Assembly (NCBI GenBank): GCA_902492015.1
Contig: CABUJR010000022.1
Span: 1-19,662, forward strand
DNA from: an uncultured Eubacteriales bacterium
GTDB taxonomy: Bacteria > Bacillota > Clostridia > TANB77 > CAG-508
DNA: 19,662 bases
Direction of reading: 5' to 3'
Below are positions 1 to 8,268 of the stretch, piece after piece (positions within the stretch are counted from its first letter, which is position 1; every line of letters starts with the position of its first letter). Both the position numbers and the translations under genes were made by a program. The notes under the pieces were generated by a model. The model had not been told where the DNA came from and ran no database searches. It was given only the letters and a program-made list of their open reading frames with translations.

Positions 1-273
1 TGCTCCAGCAGCTTCAGCTTCTTTAGCTTTATCTCCTTTTGCAAATACTAATACTCTTAGTGATTTACCAGTTCCATTAGGTAATACAACTGTACCTCTA
101 ACTTGTTGGTCAGCATGTTTTGAATCAACACCTAATTTAACATGTAATTCAACTGTTTCATCAAATTTTGGTTTTGGCATTTTTTCAATAATTTCTAAAG
201 CTTCTTTAGCTTCATAAAGTTTTGAGCTGTCTACTAATTTAGCAGCTTCTTGATATCTTTTTCCTCTTTTCAT
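1..273 (-). CDS. rplA: 50S ribosomal protein L1, N-terminal part (cut by window edge)
   Basis: Translating the minus strand from the ATG at 273-271 gives 91 residues beginning MKRGKRYQEAAKLVD and containing FDETVELHVKLGVD and QVRGTVVLPNGTGK, which are typical of L1. L1 binds 23S rRNA at the L1 stalk, helps release the exit-site tRNA, and in many bacteria represses its own operon by binding the mRNA. A GGGAGGAAAG ribosome binding site precedes the start. The reading frame runs off the window at position 1, so about the last 60% of the usual ~230 residues is not visible. It is the last visible gene of the leftward rpmG-secE-nusG-rplK-rplA operon, 86 bases after rplK. Confidence 0.95.
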   Translation of the reverse strand, partial: MKRGKRYQEAAKLVDSSKLYEAKEALEIIEKMPKPKFDETVELHVKLGVDSKHADQQVRGTVVLPNGTGKSLRVLVFAKGDKAKEAEAAGA

Positions 274-359
274 TTTCTTTCCTCCCGTGGTACTAACGAA
301 TTAATTTTCTATTAACTCTCCCAAAATATTTTAAATTTATAAAAATATAAATTTCTAAA

Positions 360-788
360 TTAGTCAACTACAACTACACCCATAGATCTAGCTGTACCTG
401 CAACCATACTCATTGCAGCTTCTAATGATGCTGCATTTAAATCTTCCATTTTTTGTTCTGCTATTGCTTTTACTTGTTCTTTTGTTATTTTAGCAACTTT
501 ATCTTTATTTGGTTTTCCTGAACCACTCTTTAAGCCTAAAGTTTTTTTGATAAGAACTGCAACAGGTGGAACTTTTGTAATAAATGAGAATGATTTATCT
601 TTATATACTGAAATTACAACTGGTATTATCATACCTGGTTGGTTTGCTGTTCTATCATTAAATTCTTTAACGAATTGCATGATATTAACACCACTTGAAC
701 CTAAAGCTGGACCAACTGGTGGAGCTGGTGTTGCTTTACCTGCCTCTATTTGTAATTTTATAACATTTACAACTTCTTTCTCTGCCAT
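360..788 (-). CDS. rplK: 50S ribosomal protein L11
   Basis: A 142-residue protein of the normal family length. The N-terminal domain carries the signature TPAPPVGPALGSSGVNI (about residues 20-36) and the C-terminal rRNA-binding domain ends in GTARSMGVVVVD. L11 forms the GTPase-associated centre on 23S rRNA, works with elongation factors, and is needed for RelA-type stringent signalling in bacteria that have it. The ATG at 788-786 follows a strong AAGGAGGTG ribosome binding site. It lies 19 bases after nusG and 86 bases before rplA in the same operon. Nothing is unusual about it. Confidence 0.98.
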   Translation of the reverse strand: MAEKEVVNVIKLQIEAGKATPAPPVGPALGSSGVNIMQFVKEFNDRTANQPGMIIPVVISVYKDKSFSFITKVPPVAVLIKKTLGLKSGSGKPNKDKVAKITKEQVKAIAEQKMEDLNAASLEAAMSMVAGTARSMGVVVVD

Positions 789-807
789 TTTTACTTAGCA
801 CCTCCTT

Positions 808-1344
808 TTAATTAACTTTTTGAACTTGTGAAAATTCTAGTTCTACTGGAGTTTCTCTTCCAAACATAGAAACTAAAACTTTTACTTTTTGTTTTTCTTT
901 ATTTATTTCTTGAACTGTTCCCACAAAACCTTCTAAAGGTCCATTAACAACTTGAACATTATCATTAACGTCATAGTCGATATTTACAGGAACTTCATCA
1001 AATCCCATATTTCTTATTTCAGCATCTGTAAGAGGAATAGGGTCTGTTCCAGATCCAACAAATCCAGTAACACCTCTAGTATTTCTTACTATATACCATG
1101 ATTGTTCTGTTACTATCATTTTTATAAGAACATATCCTGGAAAAACTTTTTTTAAATTAGTTTTTCTTTTTCCATCTTTAATTTCAACTTGTTCTTCCAT
1201 TGGAACAACAATATTAAAAAAGAAATCTTCTAGTTCTCTATTTTTTATTGTTTTTTCTAAGTCTGTTTTTACTTTATTTTCATAACCAGAATATGTATGT
1301 ACTACATACCACTTTGGCTCTAATTTATTCTCATCTCGAGACAT
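808..1344 (-). CDS. nusG: Transcription elongation/termination factor NusG
   Basis: A 178-residue protein with the NusG N-terminal domain starting KWYVVHTYSGYENKV (residues 11-25) and continuing through PGYVLIKM and VRNTRGVTGFVG. This part binds the RNA polymerase clamp. A KOW domain follows at about residues 125-178 (VQVVNGPLEGFVGTVQEI) and in other bacteria contacts Rho or ribosomal protein S10. Length and domain order are standard. The ATG at 1344-1342 has an AGGGAGG site 7 bases upstream. It sits between secE and rplK, the order found throughout Firmicutes. Confidence 0.98.
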   Translation of the reverse strand: MSRDENKLEPKWYVVHTYSGYENKVKTDLEKTIKNRELEDFFFNIVVPMEEQVEIKDGKRKTNLKKVFPGYVLIKMIVTEQSWYIVRNTRGVTGFVGSGTDPIPLTDAEIRNMGFDEVPVNIDYDVNDNVQVVNGPLEGFVGTVQEINKEKQKVKVLVSMFGRETPVELEFSQVQKVN

Positions 1345-1384
1345 ATTTTAGCCTCCCTTTTATATTCTTGTTTATTAGCTAATA

Positions 1385-1816
1385 CTAATTATTTCCTTCT
1401 ACAGAACTATTTCCATCTTCACTTGTTTCAGTAGTTTTATCTTCTGTTTCAACTGTATTATTGTTTTCAGTTTCAACATTTCCTTCTGTTGTTCCCGCTT
1501 CATTAGAAACTCCAGTATCATTGTTTTCTACTTCATTTGTATCTACAGTTTCACTTGAGCTAGATGTAACTAGGGCTTTTAGTTTTTCTACACCAAATTT
1601 ATTTAGGTTTTCAAAAATAACATCTAAAACAAAAACAACAACTGCTATTAATACTACAATTGCAATTACAGCACTAGTATTATTAACAACTTGTTTTAAT
1701 GTAGGCCAACTAACTCTTTTTAATTCTGCTTTGAATTCTTTAAAAAAGTTTTTATTATCCTTTTTATCATTCTTATTTTTCTTATCTTTATTAGATTTAT
1801 TTGCTTCTTTAGCCAT
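1385..1816 (-). CDS. secE: Preprotein translocase subunit SecE with long acidic C-terminal tail
   Basis: Residues 1-22 are a Lys/Asn-rich cytoplasmic stretch. Residues 23-80 are the SecE core: the amphipathic helix FFKEFKAELKRVSWPT, then one membrane helix at about 47-67. SecE holds SecY and SecG together in the membrane channel for protein export. Single-span SecE proteins of Gram-positive bacteria are usually about 60-75 residues. This one has 143, the excess being a tail at about 84-143 made almost only of Thr, Ser, Asn, Glu, Asp, Val and Gly. By normal SecE topology that tail would be outside the cell. Start: ATG at 1816-1814 after AGGGAGGAG. The gene lies 24 bases after rpmG and 40 before nusG. 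Confidence 0.95.
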   Translation of the reverse strand: MAKEANKSNKDKKNKNDKKDNKNFFKEFKAELKRVSWPTLKQVVNNTSAVIAIVVLIAVVVFVLDVIFENLNKFGVEKLKALVTSSSSETVDTNEVENNDTGVSNEAGTTEGNVETENNNTVETEDKTTETSEDGNSSVEGNN

Positions 1817-1840
1817 CTTAACTCCTCCCTAAAGGTTTAA

Positions 1841-2005
1841 CTATTTTGTTTCTTTATGAGTTGTACGTTTTTTGCAGAATTTACAATACTTAACTACTTC
1901 TAGTCTTTCAGTATTATTTCTTTTATTTTTTGATGTCATATAATTTCTTCTTTTACATTCTGTACATTCTAATATAATGTTCTCTCTTGGTCCTTTTGCC
2001 GCCAT
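1841..2005 (-). CDS. rpmG: 50S ribosomal protein L33, zinc-ribbon type
   Basis: A short frame read leftward from ATG 2005-2003 to TAG 1843-1841 gives 54 residues: MAAKGPRENIILECTEC at the start and HKETK at the end. Two Cys-X2-Cys pairs (C14/C17 and C41/C44) mark the zinc-binding form of L33, a small large-subunit protein near the exit site. The R-N-Y-M-T-S-K-N-K-R-N-N-T-E-R-L-E stretch is characteristic of the family. A strong GGAGGTG ribosome binding site precedes the start. It is the first gene of the secE-nusG operon, as in most Firmicutes, and has a good sigma-A promoter upstream. Confidence 0.96.
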   Translation of the reverse strand: MAAKGPRENIILECTECKRRNYMTSKNKRNNTERLEVVKYCKFCKKRTTHKETK

Positions 2006-2092
2006 TCTAACTACACCTCCGTTTTCGTTTTATCCGTTTTACTTTTAATGAAGCTTTAAAGTTTATATTTAAATTTTTAACGATGTGACTGT

Positions 2093-2109
2093 ATGTATGT
2101 CAAATACAT
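2093..2109. repeat. Inverted repeat at the proposed transcription start of the rpmG operon
   Basis: ATGTAT, five bases, ATACAT. The repeat lies within the first ~20 transcribed bases downstream of the rpmG promoter and overlaps the second TTGACA. It could be an operator or a small 5' hairpin, or it could be chance in AT-rich DNA. The six-base arms are short. Confidence 0.35.
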
Positions 2110-2117
2110 GCTTATAT

Positions 2118-2146
2118 ACTTTACCACAAAACCTAGTGCATGTCAA
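2118..2146 (-). promoter_or_regulatory. Sigma-A promoter of the rpmG-secE-nusG-rplK-rplA operon
   Basis: On the minus strand there is TTGACA (2146-2141), a 17-base spacer, then TAAAGT (2123-2118) preceded by TGG, an extended -10 element. Transcription would begin near 2111, giving a leader of about 105 bases before rpmG. A second TTGACA at 2103-2098 is followed by only a poor -10 (TTAAAA), so a tandem second promoter is possible but weak. The first six bases of the proposed leader begin a 17-bp inverted repeat (see the separate entry). Confidence 0.8.
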
Positions 2147-2200
2147 TAATTTTCAAACATTTTTTGGAATTTTTTGGCATAATTTAAAAAATATGTTTTA

Positions 2201-2458
2201 TTAAAATTCTCTTTCATCTTCATACGTTTCTGTAGTTTTTGTTTTTTTAGTATTTAGCTTTTGCGGAATACTTGACCTACTTGGATTGTTTGAACCTGCT
2301 TTATTTTGCTTATATTCTTTTCTTGAAGATGGCATTTTTTCACCATCTTCAAAATCAAAATTACGTTTTTTACTTTTATTATCTTTTTTATCTGTAGTTG
2401 TTTTCCTTCCTACTTCAAACACATCTCTAAAATTACTTAAAATATCTAATATTCCCAT
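2201..2458 (-). CDS. Small basic protein of unknown function, companion of the giant LRR/transglutaminase protein
   Basis: An 85-residue protein I do not recognise. It opens with a short hydrophobic/amphipathic segment (MGILDILSNFRDVFEVG). It then becomes very polar and basic (many Lys, Asn, Ser, Thr) and ends in an acidic/aromatic tail (ETYEDEREF). There is no signal peptide or clear membrane helix. The start at 2458-2456 is supported by GGAG about 14 bases upstream. It begins 18 bases after the stop of the 1,658-residue gene and its ribosome binding site lies against that stop, so the two are almost certainly co-transcribed. Residues ~25-40 (KDNKSKKRNFDFEDGE) resemble the giant's C-terminus (KNNKSANRRYDYDDSE). 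I see no terminator between it and the rpmG promoter. Confidence 0.75.
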   Translation of the reverse strand: MGILDILSNFRDVFEVGRKTTTDKKDNKSKKRNFDFEDGEKMPSSRKEYKQNKAGSNNPSRSSIPQKLNTKKTKTTETYEDEREF

Positions 2459-2476
2459 AAATTTAATTTCTCCATT

Positions 2477-5400
2477 TTATACATAATATTCTGAATCATC
2501 ATAATCGTATCTTCTATTTGCACTTTTATTGTTTTTTTCTTCACTACGTGTTGGTCTTACGACTTCTGCTACATTATGAACTGTATCTACTTTTCCTAAA
2601 ACATCTGCTCCTTTATTTAAAGTATTTAAAGCATTAATTATTCTTTGATTTTTAACTACTTCTGTAATAGTTCTTGTTCTTGTAACAACTTCTGGAACCA
2701 TTTCAATATGAGTTCCTCCTTCTATTACTTTTGTTCCAACTTCTACTTCTTTTGCTACGCCATCAAATAATTCACTAGCATATACCCAGCCTTTATTTCC
2801 AATTTGAAGAGTCATATCATCTAAAATTTCTTCACTTAACTCTCCATTTGATATAGCTTTGGCGATTTCACTAAATGTTAGATCTGCTCTTAAATTATTA
2901 TTTGCATCCAAAAATGATGCCGGCCAGGCTTTATCTGTCATAAGAGGCACATTATCAGAAAAACCTGTTCCCCAAGTGCTTCCATCTTGAAAATGGAATC
3001 CTGTACAAACTTCATCTCCTCTAATTGTATAAGCAATTTCTCCTCTATTTCCACCAGATACAGATCTATACATATTAACTGTTTTATCTTTAGATCTTTC
3101 TATTAAATCATCGACTTCAATATCATAATCTGGTCTTTGTTCTGTTATGCTAATTGTTTTTGGTGGATCCTGTACTTCTTTTTCAGTAAATATTGTTGCT
3201 TGATATGGTTCTTCTCTTGTAATTGTACGTTCTGAGTGTTCAGTTAGCCAATCTTTTATTTTTGGTCCAACAAATTTTTTAATTCCAAGTTTCGCAAAAC
3301 CTTTTATTACAGCAACTCTATATGTATTAACTTCTTTACTTGCAATATCATGTTGTGTTTGACTAATTGCATCTGTTTGAATATCTGTAATTTTTCCTGT
3401 TGTATTTAAGGTAACAATATATTCATCTAATCTTGTTAATAATGCTTTTTTAGCATTTAATTTATTTTTAGCCTCTTCTAAGTTTTCTGCATCACCATGA
3501 TTATTAATTTCTGTTTCTAAAGATGTTATTTGACTTTCAAGTTCAGATTTTTTTGTATTATAAAAGTCTCTACCTAATCTTTGCATTTCTTGTCTTTTTA
3601 AATTATCTTGAATGTCATATGCACCAGCTTTTAAAACAGCTTCATTTCCTTGATTATATTTAGTTATTGCTTGAACATTAGACATTAAATAATTTCTTAT
3701 TGGATGTCTTTCTCCAGTTGAAATATCTTGTTGATTCGCAATATCATTAAAATAATCTCTTCTAGCAACAAATCTATGATATGGATTGTTTCTATAAGGA
3801 GAAGCATCTTTTCCTCTTATTATTACTCTATGTAAAGGTTGAGCAATATTTCTACCAATAAATCCATATATTGGAGCAACGGCATTTCTTGCAAATATTC
3901 CCGCATTACCTATCACTCTTAAAACATTTTTTACCATTCCTTGTTGTCTAGGAATATATGGCATTTTTTCTCCGTATTTTCCAAGTGTCGCTAAATCTTT
4001 TTGTGTGTTTTTGTGCTGATCAAAAGTATAATTTCTTGTTTCAACATATTCTTTATCTTTTTCATATTGCACTCTTATTTGAGCATCTGTTCCTAAATAT
4101 ATGTTATTGGCCCCCGATTCATATTTTGTCATTCTTTCAAGAGCATTTTTATATTCACCTAAAATCAAGAATTTTTCATCATCTTCTCTTTCTGCATAAT
4201 CTTGTACAGTTCTATATGTAATTCCAGAATCTGTTACTTCTATTTCATTATTTCTATATCTTTGTGCTATTTCATCATATCTTCTTTGATAATCTTTATC
4301 ACCATAATATTTTGCAAGCATATCATTTTTTCTATCAATATACTGTTGTTTTATATTTTCTATATCTACGGTAGGATTAAAAGTGAAATCTGGATTCTCT
4401 GGTATATTTATTTGATATTTTGATGGTAATTCATTATTTTTTACTCTATAAAATGTATCTTTTAAAAGAGCTTGATCAAAATCATTTCTTCCTATATTTT
4501 CAAATCTTTCACCTTGCGCAATTCTAGTAAAATGACCATAAGATTCAATTTCTTCTCCATTCCTATGTATTATATTATTTGAATGAACAAATCTATCTTC
4601 ACCTCTTAACGCCCAGTTATAATCATTTTGGCCTGCATCCCAAGTTAAATCAGTATAATACCACATTCCATCAATCTTAACTTTATTCCATGCATGTCCA
4701 CCAGTATAAGTATTTCTAGTTCTATTATGATTAACATTTCCTGAATCTATAACAGATTCTATTCCAACCATATCCAAAGCGTTTTTTAAAATATCTGAAT
4801 ATCCTGCACAAACTGTTCTATTTGCTAAAGTTGTATCTGGAGAATTAGTTTGTACATCAAATCCTTCTTGTTCAATTAATCCCTCAGATAAATTTCTAGA
4901 TTTACAATATAATTTGGCTAAATATAAAGCATGTTCCTTACTATATGGCCCTTCAGCAACAGCATAGTCGTAGGTAATTTTATTTGCTAATCTTTCATAA
5001 ACTACTGCAAATTTTTCAACATCAGACATTCCTGAATGAATTCCTTCTGTTATTTCTTCTAAAGCTTTTCTTATTTTATAATATTCATCTATATCATAAA
5101 GATCTGTTGGTGTCTCCTTTTGATCAAAAGTATGAAGTGTAGGATGACTTGCATCTTTGTATCTATCATCAAAAATTTTGACACCTGTTAATCTTAAACC
5201 ATTATTATCACATTCTCTTTTTAAATTTTCTAATTCTTGTTTTGAAAGTTCTGCTACTGTATTAATTTTTAAATTTATATTTTGAGGAATCTTTTTTCCT
5301 GAATTGATTAAATAATGTAATTGTTCTTTGGTTAATAATAAATTTCCATCTGTTAAATAATCTTGCTCAAAGTAGTTCGAAGAATCATTTAAATAAGTTT

Positions 5401-7453
5401 GAAAACTATTTAAATCTTTTATCATCATTGGATTATTAGTATATGGTAAAACTTTTCTAAAAACTTCTGCATCTTCTATAAAATAAGGAACATTTTTTAA
5501 ATCTATTTTTGAAAAATCTTTTAACATCTCTTTCTTTTGTTCGGTAATATCTGTATGTCTTGTATAATTTAAGCCTCTATATTTTATGAATCCACTTCTC
5601 CTAAAATAAGAATTTAAATAATTATAAGTTTCATCTGATATAATATTTCCTGTTAGTCCGTCAATTTGATTAGTTAAACCTGTATTACGAGAAAATGAAT
5701 ATCTTAATATAGCTGTTTCTTTTCCTAGCTCACTTACCTTTTTTAAGTCATCTATACTTAAATTATTATTATCTAATTTTAAGTTTATTAATTGATTTTT
5801 TAACGCATTTAATCCTACAACGTTTTCTAATCTAGAGTTCCAAATATTTAAATCAATAATATTAGAATTTCTTACTTCTCCTAAAAAATTTCTCCCAGAT
5901 AAATTTTGATTTTCTATATTAAGTTCAAATAATCTTGGCATTACAGTTTGAGCTGAATCTGTAATTGAGATATTCATAACATCATCAAAATCTGATGTAC
6001 TTAAACCTTCAACAGTTAGAGATATTATATCATCTAAACCAACTATATTACTAATTCCATGTGTATTTCCACCAACAAGTTCTAATCTTCTAACATTTGC
6101 AAGAGCGCCTGTGCCTGGTCCTGATACCACATTTGTTCTAATATTAAACCCTTCAACATCACAATCTTCTATTCTAATAGTATCAATACAATTTGGAATT
6201 TTACCACTTAAATCTGGTAATTTTATTGATGTTGATGAAGTATTAACAAAAGCGATTTTTTGACTATACGAAATACCGTCTATTTTTCTATCTCTATCAA
6301 TTTCTACTTCTGGAGCATTAGAAAAATCTATATTAAAATCTTCTGAAAGATTACTTTCGATAGTAATTTGTGTTGGATTTGAAACTTTTCCACCTTCATT
6401 TTTTCTTGCTTCATAAACGGTATCAACTACTTGTTGCATATCTAAATGAGTACCAGTATTATTTGTAAAAGTGATATTATCTAAAGCTCTAGGATAGTAT
6501 TTTCCAATTTCTAATAAATCATTTCTTAAATCTGCAACATCTGAATCTTTTAAATTAATTCTAATTTCTTCTCTTTCGCCAAAAGACTCTAAACTTGCAA
6601 TTTCAGAAGTTTTTAAAGCATCCTGCAATTCTTTACTTTTTAAAGAAATTTTTGGAGTTTCTTTTTTTACATAATTTTCTGGATTCCTTGTTTTATCTAT
6701 AGCTTTTTGAATCTCAGAATGATCTAATGAATTAAACTCTTCTTTTTTCTTGCCTAAATTATGTTCTGGTATATAATAAAATTCTTTATCTGATAAAAAA
6801 TTTCTTAACTCAAATTCACCATTTTTTATTTTTTCTTGATTTAATGAAGCATCTCTAAATAAATCTGCTGGGTAATATTCTCCATTTATTAGTATCTCAT
6901 TCCAAGCATAAGACTTAGGAGTTTCTACATATCTACATGCAACTCCTAATCTATTCATTAATTCTTGGTATATAAAAGCATATCCTTTAGAGTCAGCCTT
7001 TCCATCTAATAATTGTTGTAATGGTCTTTCATCTTCATTTTTTTCTTTATCATGTTTTGGAGAAATTTCAGACATTAAATTAACATATCCAAAAGTAGCC
7101 TTTTCAAGATCAGACCATTCAGGTCTTACTAAAGCTTCTATTTTATTGAAATATTCAATTACTTTAGAAATCTCTTCTGGTGAATATATAGTTTGTTTAT
7201 AATATCTTTCATTTGCATATTCTGGAAATCTTTTTTCATCAAATGCACCAAGAACTCTTATTCTGATGTTTTTCTTTAGTTTTCCTATCACATTTGGATT
7301 TTGATTTCTTGTATTTGTGATAGTAATAGTGATTGGCGACATCTCATTAAATTTTTCAACATCTTGCTCTGTAAGAACTCTATCTATTCTCACTTCTTTA
7401 ACATCAAATTTTTCCTGTGGTACATTTTTTAGATTATTCTTTTCTTCTCCCAT
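2477..7453 (-). CDS. Giant leucine-rich-repeat-like / transglutaminase-like protein (1,658 residues)
   Basis: Visible layout: a transglutaminase-like module at about 55-205; a leucine-rich-repeat-like region at about 380-600 (spaced L/I-N-I, L-E-L, L-K-L-D-N-N-N-L strands); a second transglutaminase-like module at about 750-950; then a charged region, a coiled-coil-like stretch (~1295-1345) and a hydrophilic C-terminus ending RYDYDDSEYYV. The second module has a full Cys-His-Asp set: C882 in RTVCAGYSD, H920 in GGHAWNKVKIDG, D935 in WYYTDLTWDAG. In the first module the matching positions are S155, Y182 and D197, so it is probably non-catalytic. There is no N-terminal signal peptide or convincing membrane helix, so a cytoplasmic site or a non-Sec export route must be considered. 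Intact members of this superfamily are proteases or acyl-transferring enzymes; the substrate here is unknown. The ATG at 7453-7451 follows GGGAG. Confidence 0.85.
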   Translation of the reverse strand: MGEEKNNLKNVPQEKFDVKEVRIDRVLTEQDVEKFNEMSPITITITNTRNQNPNVIGKLKKNIRIRVLGAFDEKRFPEYANERYYKQTIYSPEEISKVIEYFNKIEALVRPEWSDLEKATFGYVNLMSEISPKHDKEKNEDERPLQQLLDGKADSKGYAFIYQELMNRLGVACRYVETPKSYAWNEILINGEYYPADLFRDASLNQEKIKNGEFELRNFLSDKEFYYIPEHNLGKKKEEFNSLDHSEIQKAIDKTRNPENYVKKETPKISLKSKELQDALKTSEIASLESFGEREEIRINLKDSDVADLRNDLLEIGKYYPRALDNITFTNNTGTHLDMQQVVDTVYEARKNEGGKVSNPTQITIESNLSEDFNIDFSNAPEVEIDRDRKIDGISYSQKIAFVNTSSTSIKLPDLSGKIPNCIDTIRIEDCDVEGFNIRTNVVSGPGTGALANVRRLELVGGNTHGISNIVGLDDIISLTVEGLSTSDFDDVMNISITDSAQTVMPRLFELNIENQNLSGRNFLGEVRNSNIIDLNIWNSRLENVVGLNALKNQLINLKLDNNNLSIDDLKKVSELGKETAILRYSFSRNTGLTNQIDGLTGNIISDETYNYLNSYFRRSGFIKYRGLNYTRHTDITEQKKEMLKDFSKIDLKNVPYFIEDAEVFRKVLPYTNNPMMIKDLNSFQTYLNDSSNYFEQDYLTDGNLLLTKEQLHYLINSGKKIPQNINLKINTVAELSKQELENLKRECDNNGLRLTGVKIFDDRYKDASHPTLHTFDQKETPTDLYDIDEYYKIRKALEEITEGIHSGMSDVEKFAVVYERLANKITYDYAVAEGPYSKEHALYLAKLYCKSRNLSEGLIEQEGFDVQTNSPDTTLANRTVCAGYSDILKNALDMVGIESVIDSGNVNHNRTRNTYTGGHAWNKVKIDGMWYYTDLTWDAGQNDYNWALRGEDRFVHSNNIIHRNGEEIESYGHFTRIAQGERFENIGRNDFDQALLKDTFYRVKNNELPSKYQINIPENPDFTFNPTVDIENIKQQYIDRKNDMLAKYYGDKDYQRRYDEIAQRYRNNEIEVTDSGITYRTVQDYAEREDDEKFLILGEYKNALERMTKYESGANNIYLGTDAQIRVQYEKDKEYVETRNYTFDQHKNTQKDLATLGKYGEKMPYIPRQQGMVKNVLRVIGNAGIFARNAVAPIYGFIGRNIAQPLHRVIIRGKDASPYRNNPYHRFVARRDYFNDIANQQDISTGERHPIRNYLMSNVQAITKYNQGNEAVLKAGAYDIQDNLKRQEMQRLGRDFYNTKKSELESQITSLETEINNHGDAENLEEAKNKLNAKKALLTRLDEYIVTLNTTGKITDIQTDAISQTQHDIASKEVNTYRVAVIKGFAKLGIKKFVGPKIKDWLTEHSERTITREEPYQATIFTEKEVQDPPKTISITEQRPDYDIEVDDLIERSKDKTVNMYRSVSGGNRGEIAYTIRGDEVCTGFHFQDGSTWGTGFSDNVPLMTDKAWPASFLDANNNLRADLTFSEIAKAISNGELSEEILDDMTLQIGNKGWVYASELFDGVAKEVEVGTKVIEGGTHIEMVPEVVTRTRTITEVVKNQRIINALNTLNKGADVLGKVDTVHNVAEVVRPTRSEEKNNKSANRRYDYDDSEYYV

Positions 7454-7499
7454 TATTCTCCCTTTCTATCTTTTACTTTTTATAATTTTTGTATTCATT

Positions 7500-7528
7500 A
7501 TTCTAGTTTAATATTTTGTATTTTACAA
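7500..7528 (-). promoter_or_regulatory. Probable sigma-A promoter of the giant gene
   Basis: Minus strand: TTGTAA (7528-7523), a 17-base spacer, TAGAAT (7505-7500), giving a leader of about 40 bases before the ATG at 7453. The match is reasonable but not perfect, and the region is very AT-rich. The gene may also be read from the stronger promoter of the 220-residue gene upstream, since no terminator separates them. Confidence 0.5.
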
Positions 7529-7553
7529 TTTTCAAACTTTAAATTTTTTCAAT

Positions 7554-8216
7554 TTATCTTTCTAAATTTTCTTCATTTTGGTAAGTGCTTTTAGCTGTTT
7601 CATAACGCTTTTCTTCTTCATGACTATATAAAGTATTTCTTGAAACTTTTATATCTTGAATTTCTTGTCCATTTTCTCCGATTAATTTACTTCCATCAAA
7701 GTTAACTACTTTAATATTTTCATACCTTTCTATATCATGAACATTTTTTACTTTCGAATTTCGAATTATAAGTTCTAAAGCACTTTCTAATCTTAGAGAA
7801 CAAAAATCTACCAAGGATAAATTAATATCTACTTTTTTTACTCTTGGAAATTTTCTAGGTAGGCTTTTACATGAAATAAATTTTAAATTTTCAGGTAAAA
7901 CAAAAATTTTATCAAAATCTATATCCTCAAATTCACAACTTATAAATGAGAGGTTTTCAATTTCTTTTCTATCTACAATTAGTTGCATGTCATCCATAGA
8001 TAAATGAAAATCTCTTAAAGTTAAACTTTTTAAATTACTAAAAAAAAATATATCTCTAACAGTAAGTCCAGTTTCTCTTCCATCAACTAACTTTGGACTA
8101 AGAGATATATTTTCAATACTTGCTAAATCCTCCTCAGAAAAATCATCGGAATCAGATTTATTTAAGCAAGTTAATATTTTTTTAATTAATTCTTTATTTT
8201 CGATTTTTTCTCTCAT
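7554..8216 (-). CDS. Leucine-rich-repeat-like protein of unknown function
   Basis: A 220-residue protein without a signal peptide. After a charged N-terminus (about 1-45) it has short beta/leucine repeats typical of degenerate leucine-rich repeats: LKSLTLRDFHL, IENLSFISCEFEDIDF, ENLKFISCKSL, VKKVDINLSLVDF, ALELIIRNSKV, IKVVNFDGSKL. The C-terminus (~185-220) is highly charged. Leucine-rich repeats usually bind proteins, and I infer a binding role only. It lies 100 bases upstream of the giant gene, which has similar repeats, so the two may act together. The ATG at 8216-8214 has GGAG about 10 bases upstream and a consensus promoter just before it. Confidence 0.75.
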   Translation of the reverse strand: MREKIENKELIKKILTCLNKSDSDDFSEEDLASIENISLSPKLVDGRETGLTVRDIFFFSNLKSLTLRDFHLSMDDMQLIVDRKEIENLSFISCEFEDIDFDKIFVLPENLKFISCKSLPRKFPRVKKVDINLSLVDFCSLRLESALELIIRNSKVKNVHDIERYENIKVVNFDGSKLIGENGQEIQDIKVSRNTLYSHEEEKRYETAKSTYQNEENLER

Positions 8217-8239
8217 TTACAAAAACTCCAAACATTAAT

Positions 8240-8268
8240 ATTATACCAGTTTTTGTGATTTATGTCAA
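8240..8268 (-). promoter_or_regulatory. Full-consensus sigma-A promoter of the LRR-like gene
   Basis: Minus strand: TTGACA (8268-8263), a 17-base spacer, TATAAT (8245-8240), both hexamers perfect, with TGG before the -10 (extended -10). Transcription would start near 8233, leaving a leader of about 17 bases before the ATG. Two copies of TATAATCAAA sit just upstream of the -35 at 8292-8283 and 8279-8270. They are spaced 13 bases apart and may serve as an AT-rich UP element or a binding site. This is among the strongest-looking promoters in the window. Confidence 0.85.

Noticed and set aside
547..798. Plus-strand open frame opposite rplK (and similar ones opposite secE and the giant gene)
   Set aside because: These are antisense shadows of well-supported minus-strand genes. 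They have unlikely residue make-up and no ribosome binding sites.
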